15,110 nt of DNA from assembly GCA_900544475.1 (NCBI GenBank), contig UQVU01000036.1, positions 1 to 15,110 of the forward strand, read 5' to 3'. Position numbers and translations under genes: made by a program. The notes under the pieces are model-generated. The model saw nothing but the letters and a program-made list of their open reading frames with translations. It had not been told where the DNA came from and did not search any database. Origin of the DNA: an uncultured Butyricicoccus sp. (GTDB lineage Bacteria > Bacillota > Clostridia > Oscillospirales > Butyricicoccaceae). Of this stretch, positions 7,320 through 14,160 are shown piece after piece; the stretch's first letter is position 1; every line of letters starts with the position of its first letter.

Positions 7320-9986
7320 TTAAGCGATCGTTACGTTAGCGTTTGCAGAAACGTAAACCTGAACATTGGAGTGAGCCGGTACGGTAACAGAGGTATTACC
7401 GTCCTTATCCGTTGCATTGCCCAGAGTCAGAGTTACAGCAGTAGCGCCGTCGTTCTTGATGGTCAGAACTTCGTTAGCTACAACGTAGTCGCCAGCCTCA
7501 ACAGCATCGCCGTTGCGGTCCTCTACGGTTACGGTAGCAGCAATGGAGGCAACCTTAGCAGCGTAGGTGTTCTTGATGACGTTAGCATCAACAACAATCG
7601 CCTCAATATCATCGCCGTCCAGCAGGTACAGAGCGTTCGGAACATACTTGGTGGAAGTACCAACCTTGTAATCGTCAGCCTCGAACAGCTCGGTGCCGGT
7701 CAGGCCGATCTCCTTGGTGTCCGCAGAAGAGTTTACATTCAGGATAACGGTATCCTTGGTCAGGTCGTACTCGTTAGCGCCGTCGATAGCAACCTTGCTG
7801 GAGGTAGAGCCGCTTACGCCGCCAACCTGCAGGGTGGTGCCTGCTACAGCCAGAGAGTAACGGGTTACATCCTTGATCTCCGGCAGTTCGCCTTCCTTGG
7901 TCTCGATGGTGCTGTAACCGATTACGTCACCCTTCAGACGAGCGTTCGTGCTGGTTTCAACAAAAGGAGTCGGATAGGTAACCTCCTCACGAACCTCTAC
8001 GGTCTCAGTGCCGGTCCATACCTTGTATACGGAGTAATCGCCGTCCTTGTATGCGTCCTTAACAATGTAGCCGTAGTTGTCGTTGGTGTCGAAGTTGTTC
8101 GGCAGGTTCTTGCCGGTAGTCATGGTAACTACCAGGTAAGTAGCCTTAACCATGCCGTTAACCTTGGAAGTGTAGCCGTATGCATTGCTGGTAATATTAC
8201 CAGAGGTCAGACCCAGGCTCTTCAGCTGCTTACCGGTGATCTTCTTAGCATCAGTTTCGTGAGCGCTGTATACCAGAACAACAGCGTTATCGTCGATCGG
8301 ATTGCCATCGAACTTTTCGATCTTGTGAGAAGAGTCTTCAGTCAGGATCTTGTTCGAAACGTAGGTATAATCAACGTTGGTCTGCGGAGTCTCAAACTTG
8401 TACTTGCCATCCTTTACGGAGAACTCATACAGTGTGCCTGCCTGCAGAGGATTACCAGCCTCATCAACAGAACTATCAAGATCAACCGTCTTGATGGTGC
8501 CGTCAGCGAACATTACGCGAGCCTGCTTGAAGGAGCCAGACTCAACGAACAGTGCCATATCCGGCTCGCCGGAACCGGTGCCGGTGATCTTCTTAGCGTT
8601 AAATGCAACGCCGTTTGCTACGAACAGCTGAACAGTGTTGCCGGAAGAGATGCCGCTCATCAGAGTAGAAGTAGCTACGGAAGTCTTGTACCAGTTGTCT
8701 GCTACGCGAACTTCGCGAGACTTAACGCCATTGTAAGCGCCTTCAACAACGTCAGCCTTGGTGATGTCGTTGTTGTCGTTGAACAGGTTCGGAACAACTA
8801 CAGCGTAGTCGTCCTTCTTCAGGCCGTCAACGATGTTGTCGTCAGCGAACTTGTAGGTCTTGCCGCCAGCAACGATGGAAGCGGAAGAAACAGAGGTAAC
8901 CTTGCCTACGGTCGGCTTAGTTACAACTGCGGTGTCAAACTTGCCGTTGTCGCCGGTGTCGGAGAAGGTTACAACAGAACCGGTGTACTGGTAAGCGGAC
9001 TTGAAAGCAGAAGCGGTCATAGCAACCGCAGTGTCTGCACCGTTCGCGTAAACATTAACGTTGTCACCCTGCAGGGAGTACTTGGTGCCGTCGATCTTGA
9101 TCTTAGCGCCATCGGTACCAACGTCAGCGGTGTTAGCGGTTACAACAGAGTCATCCAGGGTGTAAACGCCCAGAACCTTGTCGTTCTTGCCGGTCATAAC
9201 CTTAACGCGCTGATACATCATGTCAGACAGATCCTCAGAGAAGTCGAGGGTCTTCGGACCAGCCGGAGTAGACAGGCTGTTGTTGTTGATCTTCTTGATG
9301 TCGCTGATGATCATGTGATCCTTGGAAGTGCCCCACTTGCCGGTAGCAGTCAGGGTAGCTTCGTAGGTGGTCAGATCGAGGTACTTCTGGCCAACGGTCT
9401 CACGGTCGCCACCGCGGTCGGTGTACCAGTCAAAGCCGTTTGCATCGGTGGACCATACAACACGGTCTGCATTCAGGGTGTTGTAGATGACCTGTGCAGC
9501 GTACTGACGCGGCAGAGCGGAGTACAGGTCTGCATTAACATCGTCCAGCAGCTTGTTCTCGGAAGCCAGACCGATGGTCTTCTGATCCCAGCCTGCGCCG
9601 GTCAGACCAGCCTTGGCCGGCTGATAACCCATGGTTACAAGCAGCATCTTAGCCGCTTCAACACCGGTTACAGTAGCATCCGGATCGAACTTGGTGGCGG
9701 ACTTACCAGCGATAATGCCATTAGCCTGGCAGTACTTTACAAAGCCTGCAGCCCAATGATTATTAACGTCGGTAAAGGAAGTGGTCGCAGACTTGTAGGA
9801 GTCTGCATTGGCGTTGCCCGTACGAGCAACATAGATCATTTTTGCCATCTGAGCGCGGGTAACGGTACCGTTCGGCTGGAAAGAGCCGTCTTCGAAACCG
9901 TCGATTACGCCGAGGGCAGTAAGAGTGTCCACAGCTTCGGTAGACTTAATGTCAGCCGAATCCGTGAACGCTGCACCAGCAAACAT
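7320..9986 (-). CDS. S-layer homology (SLH) domain surface protein B
   Basis: An 888-residue paralogue of the protein at 133-2751, in the opposite orientation. Counted from the ATG at 9986, SLH repeats lie at about residues 6-54 and 70-118 (GKSATKFDPDATVTGVEAAK), with a weaker third at 130-172 (ALPRQYAAQVIYNTL). Similarity to protein A continues into the middle (GKVTSVSS, DGLKKDDYAVVV) but divergence grows, and the C-terminal parts are poorly alignable by eye. As in gene A, the frame continues upstream of this ATG through the same signal-peptide sequence (RRNLKKVLALVLAF) to an in-frame TGA. No ATG, GTG, TTG or CTG occurs between that TGA and the n-region, so the true start is unclear and 9986 is only the first conventional codon. 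Only one cysteine is present. Codon bias suggests high expression or a history of it. It has its own terminator and a candidate promoter near 10200. A lattice role is inferred. Confidence 0.88.
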   Translation of the reverse strand: MFAGAAFTDSADIKSTEAVDTLTALGVIDGFEDGSFQPNGTVTRAQMAKMIYVARTGNANADSYKSATTSFTDVNNHWAAGFVKYCQANGIIAGKSATKFDPDATVTGVEAAKMLLVTMGYQPAKAGLTGAGWDQKTIGLASENKLLDDVNADLYSALPRQYAAQVIYNTLNADRVVWSTDANGFDWYTDRGGDRETVGQKYLDLTTYEATLTATGKWGTSKDHMIISDIKKINNNSLSTPAGPKTLDFSEDLSDMMYQRVKVMTGKNDKVLGVYTLDDSVVTANTADVGTDGAKIKIDGTKYSLQGDNVNVYANGADTAVAMTASAFKSAYQYTGSVVTFSDTGDNGKFDTAVVTKPTVGKVTSVSSASIVAGGKTYKFADDNIVDGLKKDDYAVVVPNLFNDNNDITKADVVEGAYNGVKSREVRVADNWYKTSVATSTLMSGISSGNTVQLFVANGVAFNAKKITGTGSGEPDMALFVESGSFKQARVMFADGTIKTVDLDSSVDEAGNPLQAGTLYEFSVKDGKYKFETPQTNVDYTYVSNKILTEDSSHKIEKFDGNPIDDNAVVLVYSAHETDAKKITGKQLKSLGLTSGNITSNAYGYTSKVNGMVKATYLVVTMTTGKNLPNNFDTNDNYGYIVKDAYKDGDYSVYKVWTGTETVEVREEVTYPTPFVETSTNARLKGDVIGYSTIETKEGELPEIKDVTRYSLAVAGTTLQVGGVSGSTSSKVAIDGANEYDLTKDTVILNVNSSADTKEIGLTGTELFEADDYKVGTSTKYVPNALYLLDGDDIEAIVVDANVIKNTYAAKVASIAATVTVEDRNGDAVEAGDYVVANEVLTIKNDGATAVTLTLGNATDKDGNTSVTVPAHSNVQVYVSANANVTIA

Positions 9987-10052
9987 GGTGAATGCGCAAG
10001 CAAACGCCAGTACCAGTGCAAGAACCTTTTTGAGATTACGACGAAAATCGCG
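9982..10052 (-). repeat. 71-nt identical block, copy 2 (signal-peptide region of S-layer gene B)
   Basis: The reverse complement of this stretch equals 67-137 base for base. It codes for the n-region and hydrophobic core of the signal peptide of S-layer protein B. Relative to copy 1 it is inverted, with about 9.8 kb and the housekeeping operon between them. Homologous recombination between the copies would invert that interval. Confidence 0.85.
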
Positions 10053-10189
10053 TTTCGCCGGGTTAAGTACCGAAAATCAGAGAACCAAGCCGAAAACGCG
10101 AACTTTTCGCGAAAATTCAATCGAGGCAATAAATGGGTATTTGCGGCAGAAAAATCCTGTCCACAATGGTTACGTGCGAGTCAGCAAAA

Positions 10190-10218
10190 ATTTTATCATA
10201 GAAATTTTTCGTTGTCTA
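10190..10218 (-). promoter_or_regulatory. Candidate promoter of S-layer gene B
   Basis: On the - strand there is TAGACA (10213-10218), 17 nt, then TAAAAT (10190-10195), a fair sigma-A match. Transcription would start near 10183, leaving a leader of about 130 nt before the conserved signal-peptide block. There is no Shine-Dalgarno with a conventional start in the right frame within that leader. Confidence 0.6.
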
Positions 10219-10226
10219 CGGGGAAA

Positions 10227-10238
10227 TTTCGCGCGAAA
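10227..10238. promoter_or_regulatory. CGCG-centred palindrome between divergent promoters
   Basis: TTTCGCGCGAAA is a perfect 12-bp palindrome between the - strand promoter of S-layer gene B and the + strand promoter of the peptidase gene. The same 12-mer recurs at 13278-13289, just after the peptidase gene, and a shorter relative, TTTTCGCGAAAA, is at 10104-10115 in the leader of gene B. It may be a shared operator, but it could also be chance in DNA where CGCG is common. Confidence 0.3.
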
Positions 10239-10272
10239 CACCCAAAACAGACTTGTAATTTATCCCAAGACC

Positions 10273-10301
10273 TTGACTTTTTCTGAGAAAGGGACTATTC
10301 T
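10273..10301 (+). promoter_or_regulatory. Promoter of the SLH-anchored peptidase gene
   Basis: TTGACT (10273-10278), a 17-nt spacer and TATTCT (10296-10301) make a strong sigma-A-type promoter. The expected start is near 10308, giving an 88-nt leader to the ATG at 10396. Confidence 0.85.
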
Positions 10302-10308
10302 AACTCAT

Positions 10309-10377
10309 GTCTGCATGAAAATTCATCGGAATGATGGAATATCCATACAAACGGTGGTGCAGACGGAAAACCTTTCC
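10309..10377 (+). promoter_or_regulatory. Inverted-repeat-rich leader of the peptidase gene
   Basis: Starting almost at the predicted transcription start, GTCTGCA (10309-10315) pairs with TGCAGAC (10358-10364). Inside lie two small hairpins, ATGA/TCAT (about 10315-10326) and ATGG/CCAT (10334-10346). Directly after is GGAAA/TTTCC (10365-10377). The arrangement resembles a small three-way junction plus one stem, upstream of the Shine-Dalgarno at 10384. It matches no riboswitch class that I recognise. The individual stems are short, so folding needs testing. Confidence 0.35.
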
Positions 10378-10395
10378 ACGAAAGAGGGAATAAAA

Positions 10396-13227
10396 ATGAA
10401 GAAGAGAGTAGCCAGCCTTGCACTGGCGCTTTCCATGGCTCTGTCGTTCACCTGTCAGGCGGGCGCGGCCGAAGCCGCCGACACCGGCGCGTCAGACCAG
10501 ACGCAGCTTTCTGCGGTCAAGAGCGTTCTGCTTGACGCGGGAATGCAGGAAAAGCAGTTCACGCAGGACAGCGACTACATCAACATGGCCAAGAGCCTCG
10601 GCATCATCGCGGACAGCGTCAAGGGGGACGAAGCCTGCAACGATAAGCAGACAGCGGAAATAAAGGCCAAAGCTGAGAAAATCGGTCTGGCGAACGCAAT
10701 CAAAAACCAGACGCCGCTTTTCGTAAACGGCGAGGCACAGCCGATTTTCCCGTACACGAGCGGCGTACCGACCAAGGACGGTTACAGCAACGCAGACAGC
10801 GACATTATCCGCTACTCGGTTTACGTTGAAACCAACTACGACACTGATAACGACGGCAAACTCGACCTCGTAAAGGCGTTTATTCAGATTCCGAAGAGTC
10901 TGGCTGAAAGCAACGGTCAGGTAGCAACCATTTACGAAGCGCGCCCGTATATCACCGGCTGCACGGATAATGGCGCTTCCCGCGACTTTGATTATAAAAC
11001 CGGCAACACGAAGTACAATCTGAACGCCATTTATGCACAGCCGGCAGCACGTACACCCAACGGCGAGGTCGTTTCGACCACCGATGCGGCAAAGAATGCG
11101 TCCGCTGACGACTGGTACTATGTCAGCCCGTATGAGAGCGACATGGAGAATGAGGATTATTTCTACGACTACGAGGACCTCGATTGGTACGACTACTTCC
11201 TCGTTCGCGGCTATGCGGTCGTTGAGGTAGCCGGTCTGGGTACGCGCGGTTCCGAGGGTCTGGAAACCTGCGGCGCAGACGTCGAAACCGATGCATTCAA
11301 GTGCGTTATCGAGTGGCTGACAGGCAAGCGCAACGCATACACCGATAAGGAAAACAATAATAAAATCGTAGCGAACTGGTCGAACGGCAACGTAGCCATG
11401 ACCGGCCGTTCCTACGGCGGTACGACCGACTTCGCAGTTGCTTCTACCGGCGTTGAGGGCCTCAAGACCATCGTTCCGGTTGCAGGCATCGCAAGCTGGT
11501 ATGAATACACCAATTCTCAGGGTATTGCGACCGATGGTGTTGCATACAGTGATGATCTTGCGCTTGAATGCGCAGGCCGCTACATTGACGAAGATGACTG
11601 GAACAGCATCAAAGACACCTATCAGGCATATCTCAACCGTATTTATAATGATCAGATTGAGCTGAACGGCGACTACGGCACGCACTGGGCAAACCGTGAC
11701 TACACCGCAGGCAACTCGGGCAAGAAAACCGGGAGCGGTATTACTTATAATAACTTCAACTGTCCGGCACTTATCGTTCACGGTCTGAACGATGATAACG
11801 TCCGCACCAAGCAGTTCCAGATGATGTACGACACGCTCAAAGATGCCGGTCAGACCGTCAAGCTGCTCCTGCATCAGGGCGCACATATCACCCCGGACTA
11901 TGACTCCCACAAGACCTCGCTGCTGATCGGCAAGGAAAGCTATGACAGCATTCTGAACAAGTGGTTCAGCTATTATCTGTATGGCGATACCGCAGCTAAA
12001 AAGTATGTTGACAATATGGCAGCCGTTACCGTTCAGAACAACACGGACGGCAGCTGGAGAACGCTGAACAGCTGGCCGACCTCTGATGAGGCGCAGGCTT
12101 ATGCAAATACGCTGACGATGCGCAATACGGCAACCGGCACGACTACTATTAACAGCGATATGACCGGTATTGAAAACTGGCGCGATGCATTTACCGGCGG
12201 TTCCACCTCTGCAAGCACGATGTTCACCCGCGATGTCGCGAACGACACGATTATCAAGGGCACGGTCAAGGTAAATATCTCCGCTGCTCCCATTCAGCAC
12301 CCGGGTTCGGACAACGCAGAGAGCCGTGACGCACTGATGATGAGCGCAATGCTCGTAGATGTTTCCGACACGCCGTTCTCGTCCTTTACCACTAGCAGAA
12401 CGGAGGAGAAAACCGGCGAAACCAACTGGATCGGCGGCGGTGCGCAGGATTACGATGTTATCAATTTCAAAACCACCGACTCCACGTACAAGATCATTGC
12501 ACGCGGCTGGATCGATCTTGCAAACCCGAACGCAGGTTTCAGCTCTGCATCTGCGGCAGCAGACAAGAAGATCACCCTCAAAGATGGCGTTTACCATGAC
12601 TACACCGTATATCTCCAGCCGAACTATTACACCGTAAAGGCAGGTCATAAGCTGGCTCTGGTTGTTTACACCTACGAGCCGGGCAAGGCAGAGTATGATG
12701 AAAACTACGGTATTACCATCGACAACAGCAAGCTGAACGCTGTTATCCCGGTAGAAAACCGAGAGTGGTACGCGGATGCGGTGCAGTACGTTGCGGACAA
12801 GGGTCTGATGAGCGGCACGGGCAACGGCAGCTTCTCCCCGAACGCCCCGACCACCCGCGCGATGCTGATGACCGTTCTGGCGCGCTACGCAGGCGAGGAC
12901 ACCACCGGCGGCGCGACCTGGTACGAAAAGGGCATGAACTGGGCGAAGGCGAACGGCGTTTCCGACGGCACGGACCCGAACGCGAATATCACCCGTGAGC
13001 AGCTCGTCACCATGCTGTACCGCTGCGCAGACTCCCCGGCGGCGGACGGCAGCCTGACCGCTTTCGCGGACAACGCCACGGTAAACCCCTACGCGGTCTC
13101 CGCGATGCAGTGGGCGGCTGCAAACGGCATCGTCAACGGCTCGAACGGCCGTCTGAACCCGCAGAACAACGCAACCCGCGCCGAAGTCGCGGCAATCCTG
13201 ATGCGTTTCTGTGAAATGAGCAAGTAA
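10396..13227 (+). CDS. Secreted S15-family (PepX/CocE-like) serine peptidase with three C-terminal SLH repeats
   Basis: A 943-residue protein starting MKKRVASLALALSMALSFTC, a clear signal peptide with likely cleavage near AGAAEA. GAGGG seven to eight bases upstream fixes the start. The middle is an alpha/beta-hydrolase of the Xaa-Pro dipeptidyl-peptidase type. The nucleophile is Ser339 in GRSYGG, the acid is Asp466 in VHGLNDDNV, and the base is His497 in QGAHITP. The part after the catalytic domain (about 560-780) looks like the beta-sandwich usual in S15 enzymes. Three SLH repeats end the protein at about 790-840 (DKGLMSGTGNGSFSPN), 845-890 and 898-943 (ATRAEVAAILMRF). These would anchor it to the same wall polymer as the S-layer proteins. 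It probably trims proline-containing peptides outside the cell, but S15 also includes acylases and esterases, so the substrate is inferred. The SLH part is visibly more GC-rich at third positions than the rest, hinting at a fused-on module. Confidence 0.92.
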   Translation: MKKRVASLALALSMALSFTCQAGAAEAADTGASDQTQLSAVKSVLLDAGMQEKQFTQDSDYINMAKSLGIIADSVKGDEACNDKQTAEIKAKAEKIGLANAIKNQTPLFVNGEAQPIFPYTSGVPTKDGYSNADSDIIRYSVYVETNYDTDNDGKLDLVKAFIQIPKSLAESNGQVATIYEARPYITGCTDNGASRDFDYKTGNTKYNLNAIYAQPAARTPNGEVVSTTDAAKNASADDWYYVSPYESDMENEDYFYDYEDLDWYDYFLVRGYAVVEVAGLGTRGSEGLETCGADVETDAFKCVIEWLTGKRNAYTDKENNNKIVANWSNGNVAMTGRSYGGTTDFAVASTGVEGLKTIVPVAGIASWYEYTNSQGIATDGVAYSDDLALECAGRYIDEDDWNSIKDTYQAYLNRIYNDQIELNGDYGTHWANRDYTAGNSGKKTGSGITYNNFNCPALIVHGLNDDNVRTKQFQMMYDTLKDAGQTVKLLLHQGAHITPDYDSHKTSLLIGKESYDSILNKWFSYYLYGDTAAKKYVDNMAAVTVQNNTDGSWRTLNSWPTSDEAQAYANTLTMRNTATGTTTINSDMTGIENWRDAFTGGSTSASTMFTRDVANDTIIKGTVKVNISAAPIQHPGSDNAESRDALMMSAMLVDVSDTPFSSFTTSRTEEKTGETNWIGGGAQDYDVINFKTTDSTYKIIARGWIDLANPNAGFSSASAAADKKITLKDGVYHDYTVYLQPNYYTVKAGHKLALVVYTYEPGKAEYDENYGITIDNSKLNAVIPVENREWYADAVQYVADKGLMSGTGNGSFSPNAPTTRAMLMTVLARYAGEDTTGGATWYEKGMNWAKANGVSDGTDPNANITREQLVTMLYRCADSPAADGSLTAFADNATVNPYAVSAMQWAAANGIVNGSNGRLNPQNNATRAEVAAILMRFCEMSK

Positions 13228-13238
13228 ACCGCATAAAA

Positions 13239-13281
13239 CAAAGCTCCTGTCCCCGTTTTCCGGGTGCACAGGAGCTTTTTC
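13239..13281 (+). terminator. Terminator of the peptidase gene
   Basis: AAGCTCCTGT (13241-13250) pairs perfectly with ACAGGAGCTT (13268-13277) across a 17-nt loop and is followed by TTT. It lies 13 nt after the stop codon. Confidence 0.9.
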
Positions 13282-13286
13282 GCGCG

Positions 13287-13324
13287 AAAAGCCGCCGTCT
13301 GCGATTTTTACAGGCGGCGGCTTT
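13287..13324 (-). terminator. Terminator of the Spo0A-C-like gene
   Basis: A 14-bp stem with one G-T wobble (13288-13301 with 13311-13324) surrounds a 9-nt loop. Read on the - strand it is followed by TTTTCGCG. It starts a few bases after the stop codon of the - strand gene and faces the peptidase terminator tail to tail. The pair is separated by the palindrome TTTTCGCGCGAAAA (13277-13290). Confidence 0.75.
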
Positions 13325-13329
13325 ACCTA

Positions 13330-13779
13330 TTATATAGTAGTATACGGGTCGCGGGCGGGCGGCGCGGGTGTGAACGGCAGGCCGGTCAGGCGGCTGACCG
13401 CGACGGCGAGGGCAACGATAAAGTTTTTATTCGCGGGTTTCTCATGAAAAACCGGAAAAACGCCGCCGCCGGAGTCTTTCAGGAGTCCTTTGTCCCACGC
13501 GGTGTCGATGGTGTGGCGCATCGCGCGCTCGACCGCACCGGCGGTTGTGCTGCGGGCCTCGGCAACATTCGGGTAAATGACCTTGGTGATGCCGACCTCA
13601 ACGGTAGCGATCAGGTATTCCACCACGGCGTCGCGCAGATGATGGAAGCCGCTCTGGCGGGGATTTAAGCCAATCCGCTGAAAATAAGGCAGAAGCTGGA
13701 TATTCACCAACGAGGCGATGGACGCGATTTCTTTCGGGGAAAGCGACTTTTTATCTCGGAAATATGGCTGAGGAAACAT
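13330..13779 (-). CDS. Stand-alone Spo0A C-terminal-domain DNA-binding protein
   Basis: A 149-residue protein that aligns by eye with the DNA-binding effector domain of Spo0A, the clostridial/bacillar master sporulation regulator. GFHHLRDAVVEYL (44-56) matches the first conserved helix (GYQYLREAI in Spo0A). ITKVIYPNVAEARSTTAGAVERAMRHTIDTAW (about 64-95) covers the helix-turn-helix, with the recognition helix at 77-95; I cite it in two parts, ITKVIYPNVAEARS then TTAGAVERAMRHTIDTAW. EKPANKNFI corresponds to the GKPTNSEFI region. The N-terminal phospho-receiver domain is absent: only about 40 residues precede the match, with no Asp-pocket motifs. The start at 13779 is supported by GGAGAGG ten bases upstream. 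Longer frames (TTG at 13872, ATG at 13860) lie within or before the promoter. The gene has its own promoter and terminator, so it is a single-gene unit. It should bind 0A-box-like DNA without phosphorylation control. Its targets and any sporulation role are unknown. Confidence 0.88.
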   Translation of the reverse strand: MFPQPYFRDKKSLSPKEIASIASLVNIQLLPYFQRIGLNPRQSGFHHLRDAVVEYLIATVEVGITKVIYPNVAEARSTTAGAVERAMRHTIDTAWDKGLLKDSGGGVFPVFHEKPANKNFIVALAVAVSRLTGLPFTPAPPARDPYTTI

Positions 13780-13837
13780 ACTTTTCACACCTCTCCATCC
13801 TGTAATTGCGGCATTTGCGCCTGTATTTGACATATTC

Positions 13838-13866
13838 AGTATAAACAGAAACCGCGCCATATGCAA
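13838..13866 (-). promoter_or_regulatory. Promoter of the Spo0A-C-like gene
   Basis: On the - strand there is TTGCAT (13861-13866), a 17-nt spacer and TATACT (13838-13843). The predicted start is near 13831, giving a leader of about 52 nt to the ATG at 13779. Confidence 0.8.
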
Positions 13867-13874
13867 GGGCAATC

Positions 13875-13909
13875 TGTAAAATTACATCGTCCCGTGAAAT
13901 ATTACACGG
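13875..13909. promoter_or_regulatory. Two palindromes upstream of the Spo0A-C-like promoter
   Basis: TGTAAAATTACA (13875-13886) has 5-bp perfect arms around AA. CCGTGAAATATTACACGG (13892-13909) is an 18-bp palindrome broken by one central mismatch pair. The second is centred about 70 bp upstream of the predicted start of the - strand gene. That is a usual place for an activator of the CRP/FNR type, and its form (GTGA-N6-ACAC) loosely resembles such sites. They are candidate operators; the regulator is unknown. Confidence 0.4.
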
Positions 13910-13988
13910 AATGTTACGCTTATATTACATATCGGTTCGGACGCTTGACCTTGGCGGATACCGTATGGGAAGTATGAATGAGACACTT

Positions 13989-14110
13989 GATATAGAGAAA
14001 AAATAATTTTGTACAATAGGCAGGAATGAACTTCCCGATATGGAAAAAAATAATTTTGCACAAGAGGCAGGAATGAACTTCCCGATATGGAAAAAATAAT
14101 TTTGCACAAA
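13989..14110. repeat. Tandem repeat of about 48 bp (2.5 copies)
   Basis: Copies begin with GATAT at 13989, 14037 and 14084 (periods 48 and 47). The first two are full length; the third is cut off after TTGCACAA. Each unit has an A-run, AATAATTTT, a TTGTACAA or TTGCACAA box, and the dyad GGAATGAACTTCC. The units are nearly identical, with about four differences between copies 1 and 2. There are no unique spacers, so it is not a CRISPR. It lies 50 to 170 bp upstream of tcdA and could be a multi-copy operator or a dispersed repeat of the donor genome. Confidence 0.85.
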
Positions 14111-14160
14111 TGATAATAGGAACTAAGAGATAAGGAAATAACAGGAGAAAAGCACAGGAT

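Larger units (their letters stand above)
13870..14160. other. AT-rich non-coding stretch at a composition boundary
   Basis: Between the Spo0A-C-like promoter and tcdA there is no credible gene. Base composition drops sharply to AT-rich here and stays lower through tcdA. The stretch contains the two palindromes at 13875-13909, the tandem repeat at 13989-14110, and at its end the tcdA Shine-Dalgarno AGGAGA (14143-14148, 12 nt before the ATG). The open - strand frames across the repeat simply translate the repeat unit and are not considered genes. Confidence 0.7.

Noticed and set aside
7245..10286. A 1013-codon open frame on the + strand opposite S-layer gene B
   Set aside because: It is the antisense shadow of a gene with very restricted codon use, has no homology or ribosome site, and runs through the - strand terminator.
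10492..13269. A 925-codon open frame on the - strand opposite the peptidase gene
   Set aside because: Antisense shadow. The + strand frame has a signal peptide, catalytic triad, SLH repeats, promoter and terminator.
13780..13872. Longer N-terminus for the Spo0A-C-like protein (TTG 13872, ATG 13860 or 13833)
   Set aside because: The first two lie in or before the promoter, the third has no Shine-Dalgarno and sits at the predicted +1; 13779 has a strong GGAGAGG.
13882..14109. Small - strand ORFs across the tandem repeat
   Set aside because: They only translate the 48-bp repeat unit into a repeated Phe/Ser-rich peptide and have no ribosome site.
13989..14110. Possible CRISPR array
   Set aside because: The units are contiguous, near-identical and lack unique spacers; there are no cas genes.
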